Part shown: positions 23,602-31,475 of the stretch, in pieces | How positions within the stretch are numbered: the stretch's first letter is position 1 | Layout of the letters: each line of letters begins with the position of its first letter | Source of the DNA: Cellulomonas uda | Lineage (GTDB): Bacteria > Actinomycetota > Actinomycetes > Actinomycetales > Cellulomonadaceae | DNA length: 34,863 nucleotides | Direction of reading: 5' to 3' | NCBI RefSeq assembly: GCF_006538705.1 | Contig: NZ_BJLP01000042.1 | Location: 1 to 34,863 of the forward strand | Position numbers and translations under genes: made by a program | The notes under the pieces: generated by a model | Told to the model about the DNA's origin: nothing | The model's input: the letters and a program-made list of their open reading frames with translations, nothing else | Databases searched by the model: none

Positions 23602-25167
23602 ATGACCGCCACCGAGGTCGAGCACCCCGCCGCGACGGGCCGGTCGCGCGCGCGCCGCATGGACCGCCCGACGGTCTTCGCGGCCGCGCTGCTCGTCGCC
23701 GTCGGCGGCATCGTCTACGAGCTCATCCTCGGGACGGCCGCGTCCTACCTCGTCGGCGACTCGGTCGTCTCGTTCTCCGTGGCGACCGGCCTGTCGCTGT
23801 TCGGGATGGGGATCGGCTCGCTGCTCGCACCGCGCCTGCCCGGGCCGTCCGGCATCGCGTTCGTGCGCAACGAGCTGGTGCTCGGCCTGCTCGGCGGCTC
23901 GTCGGTGCTCGTGCTGTTCTGGGCGTACGGGCAGACCGAGCTGTACTGGCCGGTGTTCGTGCTGCTCGCGGTCGGCATCGGCATCGGGATCGGCATCGAG
24001 ATCCCGCTGCTGGTCGCGCTGCTCAAGGAGCATGGCCGCGACGAGTCCGTGGGCCTGCTCTCGAAGGTCCTCGCGCTCGACTACCTGGGCGCGCTGCTCG
24101 CGTCGTTGCTGTTCCCGTTCCTGCTGCTGCCGGTGCTGGGACTGGTGCGCACCGCGCTCGCGGTGGCGATCCTCAACGTCGCGGTCGCGCTGTTCATGCT
24201 CGCGCGCATGGGCCACCAGCCGCGCTGGACCTGGACCACGGGCGGCGCGCTGGCTGCCCTCCTCGGGGTGTTCGCCGCGTCGTCGGGCCTCGAGGCCGCG
24301 CTGTCGACGCGGCTCTACCAGGACCCGGTGGTCGCGGCCGCGACGTCGCGCTACCAGAAGCTCGTCGTCACGAACTACCAGGGTGACGTCCGGCTCTACC
24401 TGAACGACCAGCTGCAGTTCTCGTCCGTCGACGAGGCGCGCTACCACGAGACGCTCGCGCACACCGCGCTGACCTCGGTGCGCGCGCCCGCGTCCGTCGC
24501 GATCCTCGGCGGTGGTGACGGGCTGCTCGCGCGTGAGGTGCTGCGCTACCCGACCGTGCGCGAGGTGGTCGTCGTCGACCTCGACCCCGCCGTCACGGAC
24601 CTCGCGCGCAGCAACCGCCTGCTGCGGGACCTCAACGAGGGTTCGCTCGACGACGAGCGGGTGCGCGTCGTGAACGCCGACGCGTTCGGGTGGGTGCGGG
24701 ACACGGGCGCGACGTTCGACGCGGTCCTCGTCGACCTGGTCGACCCGTCCGACGAGCGGGTCGCCAAGCTGTACTCGACGGAGTTCTACTCCTCGGTCGT
24801 CGCGCACCTGCGGCCCGGCGGCGTGCTCGCGACGCAGGCGACGTCGTCGTACTTCACGCCGCACGCGTACTGGCAGGTGGTCGCGACGCTGCGCGCGGGC
24901 GGGCCCGGCCGCACGGTCGTCCCGCTCAGCGTCAACGTGCCGTCGTTCGGGGAGTGGGGCTTCGCGCTCTCGCTGCCCGGTGACGGGGGCACCTTCCTGG
25001 CCGCGACGCCGCTACCCGACGGCCTGCGGTTCCACGACCAGCGCTCCCTCGCCGACACCGCCCGCCTCCCCGGCGACCTGACGCCGACCGACATGGCGCC
25101 GTCGACCCTGCTCGCACCGGTGATCTACCGCACCTACCAGCAGGACATGCGCCACTGGCGCTACTGA
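23602..25167 (+). CDS. membrane-anchored spermidine synthase-like aminopropyltransferase
   Basis: The 521-residue protein has about seven hydrophobic segments over residues 24-235, then a SpeE-like domain. The domain shows YQKLVV, the AdoMet-binding ILGGGDGLLAREVLRY and VVDLDPAVTDLA, then NADAFGWV and the catalytic-region DAVLVDLVDPSD. In SpeE proteins the last aspartates bind the amine acceptor. The TM-SpeE fusion is a known architecture whose acceptor is not established; it could aminopropylate a polyamine or a membrane-linked amine. Linkage to AdoMet decarboxylase, DUF4178 and DUF350 supports one pathway at the membrane. A strong hairpin ends the operon at 25208-25253. Confidence 0.9.
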   Translation: MTATEVEHPAATGRSRARRMDRPTVFAAALLVAVGGIVYELILGTAASYLVGDSVVSFSVATGLSLFGMGIGSLLAPRLPGPSGIAFVRNELVLGLLGGSSVLVLFWAYGQTELYWPVFVLLAVGIGIGIGIEIPLLVALLKEHGRDESVGLLSKVLALDYLGALLASLLFPFLLLPVLGLVRTALAVAILNVAVALFMLARMGHQPRWTWTTGGALAALLGVFAASSGLEAALSTRLYQDPVVAAATSRYQKLVVTNYQGDVRLYLNDQLQFSSVDEARYHETLAHTALTSVRAPASVAILGGGDGLLAREVLRYPTVREVVVVDLDPAVTDLARSNRLLRDLNEGSLDDERVRVVNADAFGWVRDTGATFDAVLVDLVDPSDERVAKLYSTEFYSSVVAHLRPGGVLATQATSSYFTPHAYWQVVATLRAGGPGRTVVPLSVNVPSFGEWGFALSLPGDGGTFLAATPLPDGLRFHDQRSLADTARLPGDLTPTDMAPSTLLAPVIYRTYQQDMRHWRY

Positions 25168-25207
25168 CCCCGGCCTCACCGATCGCGCCTCTCCGGGTGG
25201 GTCGCGA

Positions 25208-25253
25208 GTCTGTCGGTGGGTCGCGCAGTCATCCGCACGACCCACCGACAGAC
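25208..25253 (+). terminator. 16-bp perfect stem hairpin
   Basis: GTCTGTCGGTGGGTCG (25208-25223) pairs with CGACCCACCGACAGAC (25238-25253) around a 14-base loop, 40 bases after the aminopropyltransferase stop. There is no T-run. A partial direct copy (GGGTGGGTCGCG) precedes it. It is the likely end of the polyamine operon. Confidence 0.8.
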
Positions 25254-25341
25254 CCGCGCCGTAACCGCTGACTCGCGACGAATGGCCGGCTCGGTGGAGG
25301 GGGCGGTAGCCAGGGTGGGAGTGAACCGCCACAATCGCGGC

Positions 25342-26136
25342 ATGCAGCGGGGCGGGGGGAACGGCGGCGCGCCGGGCGCGCGGGCGCAGGTGTCGAGGGC
25401 CGTGCGGGGGTGGTGCGCCGTCGGCGGGGGAGTGCTCGTCGCGCTCGGGTGCGTGGCAGTGTTCGTGTCCGACAACGGCGCCGGGACCGCGGCGGTGCTC
25501 GCGGCCGGGGCCGCCCTCGTGCTCGTCGCGGTGCTCGCGGAGCGGATCACCGCGGTCGAGGCCGGGGGTGTGAAGGTCGAGCTCGGGCAGGCGGTCGCGC
25601 GCAAGCTCGACGAGGCCGCGCGGGCGGACGAGGACGGCGACCACGTCCGGGCTGCGGAGCTGCGTGACGAGGCCCGCGAGCTCATCGAGCTGAACTCCGC
25701 GGAGGCCGCGCGGTTCGCCGTGACGCGGCGGTCGTCGCCGGGGTGGCGGCGGTCCGTGGAGCAGGAGCTGCAGGTCCGGTCGTGGGCGGAGGCGGCGCAC
25801 CGCACGCACCCGACGCGCGAGCTGCTGGAGCAGGTGTACGACGAGGGCTCGGAGGCGAACCGCGTGATGGCGCTCGCGATGATGAGCGGGCACCCTCCGG
25901 CCGCGAGCCACGAGGTCGCGGAGCGGGCGATCACCGAGCCGGTCTCGGCGTTCGAGCAGTACCACGGGCTCGTCGTCGCGCACCTGCTCGCGCTGCACGA
26001 GCCGGCGTCCCCGGCGACGCGCCACCTGCGGGAGGTCGTGGCGGGCGCGCTCGACTCGGGGAGCCTCGGGCACGCGGGCACGGACCGGGTCGCGCTGGCG
26101 CGCCGGGTGCTGGAGCTGGTGCCGGCGGACCACTGA
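25342..26136 (+). CDS. hypothetical protein with two N-terminal membrane segments
   Basis: I do not recognise this family. From ATG 25342 the product has 264 residues: a Gly-rich start, two hydrophobic helices (about 22-42 and 47-64), then a largely helical, charged cytosolic part. The segment EAGGVKVELGQAVARKLDEAARADEDGDHVRAAELRDEARELI is strongly amphipathic. The rest (about 135-264) contains short helix pairs that could be HEAT-like. No ribosome site precedes the ATG, but CACAAT at 25330-25335 ends six bases before it and fits a leaderless -10 box. GTG 25321 or ATG 25282 are alternative starts. The gene stands alone between the polyamine terminator and the ABC exporter promoter. Confidence 0.72.
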   Translation: MQRGGGNGGAPGARAQVSRAVRGWCAVGGGVLVALGCVAVFVSDNGAGTAAVLAAGAALVLVAVLAERITAVEAGGVKVELGQAVARKLDEAARADEDGDHVRAAELRDEARELIELNSAEAARFAVTRRSSPGWRRSVEQELQVRSWAEAAHRTHPTRELLEQVYDEGSEANRVMALAMMSGHPPAASHEVAERAITEPVSAFEQYHGLVVAHLLALHEPASPATRHLREVVAGALDSGSLGHAGTDRVALARRVLELVPADH

Positions 26137-26147
26137 GCGTCCGCATC

Positions 26148-26168
26148 TTGTCGACACGTTGTCGGCAA
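26148..26168. promoter_or_regulatory. operator 1 (inverted repeat) of FtsX-type exporter operon
   Basis: TTGTCGACA, three bases, TGTCGGCAA: a 21-bp imperfect palindrome with one mismatch between the arms. It covers the predicted -35 box TTGTCG (26159-26164). The same design recurs at 26188-26208, so the consensus is TTGYCGACA-N3-TGTCGRCAA. Its likely ligand is the TetR protein coded at 28049. Confidence 0.72.
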
Positions 26169-26188
26169 GACGGTGGCCGAGTTATGGT
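26159..26188 (+). promoter_or_regulatory. promoter of the FtsX-type ABC exporter operon
   Basis: TTGTCG (26159-26164) and TATGGT (26183-26188), with an 18-base spacer, form a recognisable -35/-10 pair upstream of GTG 26224. It lies between and partly under two operators, so a bound repressor would block polymerase. Confidence 0.6.
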
Positions 26189-26208
26189 TACCGACATGGT
26201 GTCGACAA
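26188..26208. promoter_or_regulatory. operator 2 (inverted repeat) of FtsX-type exporter operon
   Basis: TTACCGACA, three bases, TGTCGACAA, with 7 of 9 arm positions matching. It begins at the last base of the -10 box and covers the expected transcription start. Its arms match operator 1; centre-to-centre distance is 40 bases. Confidence 0.7.
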
Positions 26209-26223
26209 CAGAGGTGGTGCGCG

Positions 26224-27345
26224 GTGTTCCTCGCGTGGCGTGAGCTGACGTTCGCCCGGGGGCGCTTCGCGCTCATGGGCTCGGTCGTGGCGCTCATCGG
26301 CGTCCTGATGGTCCTGCTGTCCGGCCTGTCCGTCGGGCTCGTCAACGACGGCGTCTCCGGGCTCAAGCGGATGCCCGTCGAAGCGTTCGCGTTCGAGGAG
26401 GACGTCGACCACTCCGCCGCGTTCGCGCGCTCGGCCGTGGACGTGACCGCGGTCGACGAGTGGGCGACGGTCGACGGCGTGAAGGACGCCGCTCCCTTCG
26501 GCAACGTGCTCGTCAACACGCGCACCGACTCCGGCGTCGACCTCGACCTCGCGCTGTTCGGCGTCCAGCCCGGCACGTGGATCGCACCCTCGTCGGCCAC
26601 GGGCGAGGACCTCGCCGGCCCCGGCGAGGTCGTGCTCGCGGGCGACGTGCGTGACATGGGCGTCGACGTCGGCGACGTCGTCGTCATCGACCAGATCGGC
26701 ACCGAGCTCACCGTCGTCGGGTTCCTCGACGGGCAGCACACGTTCGGCCACGTCGACATCGGCTACGTCGACCTGCCCACGTGGCAGGAGGTCCACGGCG
26801 GGGTACGCCCCGGCGAGGAGGCCCCCGCGTGGGTGTACGAGCAGGTCACCGCCGTCGCGCTGCGCGGCGACGGGATCGACCTCGCCGCCGGCGACGCCGC
26901 GATCGGCACGACGAGCATGACGCTCGACGAGTCCTTCGGCGCCTCGCCCGGCTACACCGCCGAGACCGCCACGCTGCAGCTCATCCAGGTGTTCCTCTAC
27001 GCGATCTCCGCGCTCGTCGTCGGCGCGTTCTTCCTCGTCGTGACCATCCAGCGCAAGCACGAGCTCGCGGTGCTGCGCGCCATGGGCGCGAGCTCGCGGT
27101 TCCTGCTGCGCGACAGCCTCACGCAGTCCGCGATCCTCCTGGTGACGTCCACCGCCATCGGCGTCGGGATCGGCCTGCTGCTCGGCAGTGGGCTGTCCAC
27201 GACCGAGATGCCGTTCGCGCTCGAGGCCGCGCCCGTCGCCGGGGCCGCCGTGCTCCTCGTCGTGCTCGGCATGATCGGCGCCGCCGTCGCCGTCACCCGC
27301 ATCACCCGCGTCGACCCCCTCACCGCCCTCGGAGGCAACCGATGA
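26224..27345 (+). CDS. ABC transporter permease, FtsX family
   Basis: From GTG 26224 (AGAGGTGG upstream) the product has 373 residues. One membrane helix lies near 17-40, then a large extracytoplasmic domain of about 200 residues, then three helices (about 250-275, 297-325, 336-358). The last helices carry the FtsX motif, QRKHELAVLRAMGASSRFLLRD. This is the MacB/DevC-type mechanotransmission permease, which usually exports peptides, lipids or antibiotics as a dimer. The stop overlaps the ATPase start (ATGA), and a TetR gene completes the operon, a frequent drug- or stress-exporter arrangement. Substrate is unknown. Confidence 0.9.
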   Translation: MFLAWRELTFARGRFALMGSVVALIGVLMVLLSGLSVGLVNDGVSGLKRMPVEAFAFEEDVDHSAAFARSAVDVTAVDEWATVDGVKDAAPFGNVLVNTRTDSGVDLDLALFGVQPGTWIAPSSATGEDLAGPGEVVLAGDVRDMGVDVGDVVVIDQIGTELTVVGFLDGQHTFGHVDIGYVDLPTWQEVHGGVRPGEEAPAWVYEQVTAVALRGDGIDLAAGDAAIGTTSMTLDESFGASPGYTAETATLQLIQVFLYAISALVVGAFFLVVTIQRKHELAVLRAMGASSRFLLRDSLTQSAILLVTSTAIGVGIGLLLGSGLSTTEMPFALEAAPVAGAAVLLVVLGMIGAAVAVTRITRVDPLTALGGNR

Positions 27346-28031
27346 CCGCCGCGACCGCGACCGCAGGCCTGAACCTCGCCGGTGTGACGCTCCTGCACGG
27401 TGACGGGGACGACACCGTCACCGCCCTCGACGACGTGTCGCTCACCGTCCAGCCCGGCGAGCTCCTCGCCGTCGTCGGACCGTCCGGTGCGGGCAAGTCG
27501 AGCCTGCTCGCCGTCGCGGGCGGACTCATCCGCCCCACGTCCGGCACCGTGCACGTCGGCGACGCCGACCTGACCAACGCCTCGCAGCGTGACCTCGCGC
27601 GCCTGCGCCGCGCGCGCATCGGCTTCGTGTTCCAGTCCGGCAACCTGCTGCCCGCGCTCACCGCGCTCGACCAGCTCCGCCTGCCGCTGCAGCTCGGTCC
27701 CGTCGAGAAGCCGCGCGACCCGCGCGAGCTGCTCGACGAGGTCGGCATGTCCCACCGCGCCGACCGCCGCCCCGGCCACCTGTCCGGTGGTGAGCGTCAG
27801 CGCATCGGCATCGCCCGCGCCCTCATGACCCGCCCGCAGCTGCTGCTGGTCGACGAGCCCACCGCGGCCCTCGACCGCGCGCGCAGCCAGGAGGTCGTCG
27901 CGCTCCTCGCCCGCGAGTCCCACCAGCACGGCGTCGCCACCGTCATGGTCACCCACGACCACGACGTGCTGCACCACTGTGACAGGGTGCTGCAGATGAC
28001 CGACGGCCGGCTGGAGGAGCACGTCGGCTGA
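27342..28031 (+). CDS. ABC transporter ATP-binding protein (MacB/LolD-like)
   Basis: The 229-residue protein has Walker A GPSGAGKSS near 47-55, a Q-loop in GFVFQSGNLLP, the perfect signature LSGGERQR, Walker B LLLVDEP and H-loop VTHDHD. It matches the LolD/MacB/DevA class that drives FtsX-type permeases. Start ATG 27342 overlaps the permease stop, giving stoichiometric production, and GGAGG lies just upstream. It is followed by the TetR regulator after 17 bases. Confidence 0.94.
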   Translation: MTAATATAGLNLAGVTLLHGDGDDTVTALDDVSLTVQPGELLAVVGPSGAGKSSLLAVAGGLIRPTSGTVHVGDADLTNASQRDLARLRRARIGFVFQSGNLLPALTALDQLRLPLQLGPVEKPRDPRELLDEVGMSHRADRRPGHLSGGERQRIGIARALMTRPQLLLVDEPTAALDRARSQEVVALLARESHQHGVATVMVTHDHDVLHHCDRVLQMTDGRLEEHVG

Positions 28032-28048
28032 CCTGCCGGGAGGGATCC

Positions 28049-28690
28049 GTGCCTCGCATCAACGCCGCGACCGTCGCGGAGCACCGCGCCCGCCAACGGC
28101 GCGCGGTGCTCGACGCCGCGCGTGACCTGCTCGCCGAGACCGGGCAGGCGCCGTCGCTCGCCGACGTCGGTGCGCGCGCGGGCCTCGCGCGGTCCAGCGT
28201 GTACGAGTACGCGCGCTCGCGCGACGACCTGCTCGCGGCCGTGGTCGCGGACGTGCTGCCGAGCTGGGCGCAGCGCATCCAGGACGCCATGGCGCAGGCA
28301 CCGACACCAGGTGCGCGCGTCTGGGCGTACGTCGAGGCCAACGTCGCGTTCTTCGCCGGCGACGAGCAGCGCGTCGCGCGGGCGCTCGGGAGCGTCGTGG
28401 ACCCCGCGGTGCTGTCCGGGCCCATGCAGGAGTTCCACGCCGCGCTCCAGGAGCCGCTGCGCGCGGCGCTGCGCGAGCACGGCGAGCCCGAGCCGGACGC
28501 CGTGGCGGACGTCGTGGACGCGATGATCCTCAGCGCCACGAAGTCCGCCCGTGCCCGCCAGCGCCCGAGCGACCCCGCCGAGCGCACCGCGATCCTCGAC
28601 CCGCTCCGCCGCCTCCTGGGCCCCTATCTCGGCCTAGCGCGGGACCGTTCCGGATGTTCGAGCCCGGCCGCCGAGGGTTCGACTCAGTAG
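28049..28690 (+). CDS. TetR family transcriptional regulator
   Basis: The 213-residue protein starts at GTG 28049, with GGGAGGGA directly upstream. A TetR N-terminal DNA-binding domain is clear: RRAVLDAARDLLAETG, then ADVGARAGLARSSVYEYARSRDDLL with recognition helix about 46-55. The C-terminal ligand domain is helical and unassigned. As the third gene of the exporter operon it is likely to repress it at the paired operators 26148-26208, forming a feedback loop relieved by an exported substrate. The last 7 bases overlap the end of the convergent gene at 28684. Confidence 0.9.
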   Translation: MPRINAATVAEHRARQRRAVLDAARDLLAETGQAPSLADVGARAGLARSSVYEYARSRDDLLAAVVADVLPSWAQRIQDAMAQAPTPGARVWAYVEANVAFFAGDEQRVARALGSVVDPAVLSGPMQEFHAALQEPLRAALREHGEPEPDAVADVVDAMILSATKSARARQRPSDPAERTAILDPLRRLLGPYLGLARDRSGCSSPAAEGSTQ

Positions 28691-30039
28691 TCGTCGTCCG
28701 GCAGGTCCAGGTTGTCGAACCACTGCCCGAGCTGTGTCTGGCTCTTGGGATCTTTGCGGTCGATCAGGATCCACAGGCGCTCATCAGGCAGGATCCGGTA
28801 GTAGACGCGGCCTGCGTTCGATCCCGACTTCTCGATGCGGATGTGCTCGCGGACCTCCCATACATGTTCGGTCGACTGGAACCGCCGCCCACTCTTGGCG
28901 CGGCGGTTGAGGTCCGTGAGGACCTCGCAGAGCTTCTCGGCCTCAGGGCAGCGACGAGGGTCCTCGAGAAACTCCAGAGCCCGTTGGTGCAGCACGAGTC
29001 GCGGCCACAGGCGCTGCCAGATGCCGGGCCCGCGTGGCGGGACGTCCGAGCGGCGAGCCAGCTGCGCGATCTGTTCGTCCCGCAGAGCGTTGAGGTCATC
29101 GATCTGGTCCTGCAGCAGCCGGACCTTGTCCTGCGACATCGCGAGTTTGGGCTGCAGGTCTGCGAGCTCGTCGAAGTACTCATCCGCGATCTTCTCGATC
29201 GCGTCAGCACGGTGTTTCGCCTCGAGGACGCGGCGCTCGAGCTCGGCACGCTCCGCACTCGGCAGCGAGTTGTTCTCGGCGGCGTTCGCCGCCGCCCGCG
29301 CTGCATCGGTCTCCGCGCGCTGAGCCCGTTGAGCGGCCTGCTTCTTCTCACGCCGGAGCCGCGCGATCGTCGTCAGCGCGGCAGCGAGCTCCGACTCCGT
29401 CTGCTGGGTGAGCGCCACCGCCGCATCACGTTGCTCTGCGAGGTCGTCGACGAGGTGACGGACCTGCGAGAGCCTGTGCTCGAGGGCGGTTAGCCGTTCC
29501 GCGATGGGTTCTGCGTCGGCTTGGGTAGGGGTCGAGACCTCGCCTGCGAGAACCGCCTCGACACGTGGCAGGCACTCCGTGCGGCTGCCTGTGAACGCGA
29601 GCCGGATGAACCAGTCGTAGTGGTAGCCGTCAGCCGCGGGCCGATGGCTGCTGTCCCACCGGATCACCCCGAGCCCGGAGTCGACGAACGCAGCGACCAG
29701 CCGCTCCGCGACTGGCTCCGTCGCGTCGAAGACGACGTAGTGACCGTGCTTGTTGGTTTCGACGGACCATCGCTCGACGAGGGGTCGCTCGCCGCCGGTG
29801 AGGGCTGGGGCGTAGACGACGGGCTCATCGGTGCGGATGAAGCGGGAGCACTCGGTCTTCCGGATGCCGGGCTCGTCCGCGTCGATGCGGTCTCCTACGT
29901 GGAGCGGGTAGACCTTGCCCTGATAGACGACGCCGCTCGTTCCGGACGGCAGCTTACGAAGCGGCCGGTTCGCGAGGTGCTCGAGCGTGCGCCCGCGTGA
30001 CAGCACCTCGATGCGTGCGGCGGACCGGTACTCGCTCAT
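28684..30039 (-). CDS. unknown coiled-coil protein with RelE-like C-terminal segment
   Basis: I do not recognise the full protein (451 residues). Residues 1-165 are a mixed alpha/beta region (GTSGVVYQGKVYPLHVGDRID, later HGHYVVFDATEPVAERLVAAF). Residues 180-325 are an almost continuous coiled coil rich in Ala, Glu, Arg and Gln. Residues about 384-443 resemble a RelE/HigB-type fold: HVWEVREHIRIEKSGSNAGR, then VYYRILPDERLWILIDRKDPKSQTQ, with the strand-strand-Lys/Gln pattern of Gp49-like toxins. Base composition is less GC-rich than the neighbours and it stands alone, which suggests acquired DNA. A role in defence or stress is possible; there is no antitoxin-like partner. The start at ATG 30039 has no strong ribosome site. 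Confidence 0.75.
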   Translation of the reverse strand: MSEYRSAARIEVLSRGRTLEHLANRPLRKLPSGTSGVVYQGKVYPLHVGDRIDADEPGIRKTECSRFIRTDEPVVYAPALTGGERPLVERWSVETNKHGHYVVFDATEPVAERLVAAFVDSGLGVIRWDSSHRPAADGYHYDWFIRLAFTGSRTECLPRVEAVLAGEVSTPTQADAEPIAERLTALEHRLSQVRHLVDDLAEQRDAAVALTQQTESELAAALTTIARLRREKKQAAQRAQRAETDAARAAANAAENNSLPSAERAELERRVLEAKHRADAIEKIADEYFDELADLQPKLAMSQDKVRLLQDQIDDLNALRDEQIAQLARRSDVPPRGPGIWQRLWPRLVLHQRALEFLEDPRRCPEAEKLCEVLTDLNRRAKSGRRFQSTEHVWEVREHIRIEKSGSNAGRVYYRILPDERLWILIDRKDPKSQTQLGQWFDNLDLPDDDY

Positions 30040-30236
30040 CGCGACGACCTCATGTCACTGTCATCGGCTCACGCAGCTCTCCTCCCGAGTCCCGCACTCG
30101 TGACGACCGGGCGAGATCTGTGTTGCTCGCGGGAACACGCCCTCGTAGCGTTGGCGCCGCCTGAGGCATTAGCCGAGGGAAGTCGGAGGCTCCAGACTCG
30201 TCCGGACGGACGTGCGCTCGGGCCTCTCGCACGTCG

Positions 30237-31229
30237 TCAGTAGCCGGTGGTCTCGCGGGGGTGGTCGACGCACCAAGTGAGGGTCTCGCGGATGGCGGCG
30301 GGGACGTCGTCGGGCTCGATGCCGAGGACCGCGCAGACCGCCGGGTCGGAGACGGCGTCGCGGGCCTGGAAGCGCGCCGAGTCGGGCAGGTGGATTCCGT
30401 GCTCGACGCCCGCCGCGGTGGACTGCTCCTGGGCCGCCTCGTAGCCGGGGAGCATCACCTCGAGCGGCACGACGACCGCGTCCTGCGGGTCCCGGCCGAC
30501 GGCGGCGAGGCACATCTGCTGGAACTCCAGGTACGACAGGTCGTAGCCGTTGATCGGGTAGCGCCCCTCGTGCTCGCCGTGCTCCATCGCCCCGACGGCG
30601 GCCTGCGCGACCTGCCGGACGGTGACCGACGACGTCGAGCCGCCGAGCACCGCGGCGGGGCCCTCCTGTCCGGCGACCATGTCGAGGAACATCTGCCAGA
30701 GCGGCCGCTGGTTCGGGACGGTGCCGAAGATGTACGGCAGGCGCAGCGTCATGACGTCCATCTCGCCCGCGCCCTCCAGGCAGGCGACCTCCTCCTGCAT
30801 CAGGCGCGTGCGGGGGTAGCCGTTGCGCGTGCGGTAACCCAGGTCCGGCCACTCCTCGGCCCACTGCGCGGTGTACGAGCCGTACAGCACGAACTTCTGC
30901 ACGCCCGACTGCCGGGCGAGGCGCGCGACGCGCTGGGTGGGCAGCACGTTCGCCTCGTAGAAGAACCGCGCCGCGGGCGCGGGCGGGACCGTGCGCTCGT
31001 CGGCGCCGATCGCGTAGAACACGGCGTGCTTGTCGGCGAGGAGGGCGAGCAGGTCGGTGTCCGTCATCGTCGTGACGTCGCCGAACCGTGCCGTGGCGGC
31101 CTCGGGCAGGAACGACGAGTCCTCGACGGGCAGCGACAGCGTGGTGACCTCGTAGCCGCGGTCGAGCAGCAGGTTCGTGGTGTGGAAGCCCAGGAGGCCC
31201 GTGCCTCCCAGGACGAGGACCTCGGTCAT
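30237..31229 (-). CDS. NAD-dependent epimerase/dehydratase family protein (extended SDR)
   Basis: From ATG 31229 (GGAGG upstream) the product has 330 residues. The Rossmann motif GGTGLLG is at 8-14. The active-site region is YGSYTAQWAEEW, then Y138-PRTR, so the lysine of the usual YxxxK is replaced by Arg142. LRLPYIFGTVPNQRPLWQMF follows and matches the substrate loop of extended SDRs. The cofactor is probably NAD(P)(H), and the substrate may be a nucleotide sugar or similar. Loss of the catalytic Lys makes classical dehydrogenase chemistry doubtful; atypical SDRs bind cofactor for regulation or perform altered reactions. It is divergent to the rhodanese gene, with no other sugar gene adjacent. 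Confidence 0.87.
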   Translation of the reverse strand: MTEVLVLGGTGLLGFHTTNLLLDRGYEVTTLSLPVEDSSFLPEAATARFGDVTTMTDTDLLALLADKHAVFYAIGADERTVPPAPAARFFYEANVLPTQRVARLARQSGVQKFVLYGSYTAQWAEEWPDLGYRTRNGYPRTRLMQEEVACLEGAGEMDVMTLRLPYIFGTVPNQRPLWQMFLDMVAGQEGPAAVLGGSTSSVTVRQVAQAAVGAMEHGEHEGRYPINGYDLSYLEFQQMCLAAVGRDPQDAVVVPLEVMLPGYEAAQEQSTAAGVEHGIHLPDSARFQARDAVSDPAVCAVLGIEPDDVPAAIRETLTWCVDHPRETTGY

Positions 31230-31475
31230 GTCAGCCTCCGTCGTCGGATCCGGTGCTTGCGACGTTAGGTCCGCCGACGCCACTCCCGGAGGGCTCAAGG
31301 TCCCGGGGTGCTGGCACGTCGTCGCAGGTCACCAGACGTTTCCGTCGTTCGGGTGGTGGTCCGACGAGGTTTCCGGGCGGCTTCGTCGGGAATGCCCGCC
31401 TGGTGGGCGTGGCCTTCCGGCCCGTGCGTCGCCCGCCTAGCGTCGAGGCGTCAGCCGACCGCCCGAGGAGGACCC

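Noticed and set aside
28684..28690. Seven-base overlap of TetR and coiled-coil gene ends as evidence of a fusion or frameshift
   Set aside because: The genes are convergent and both stops are clean; this is ordinary tail overlap.
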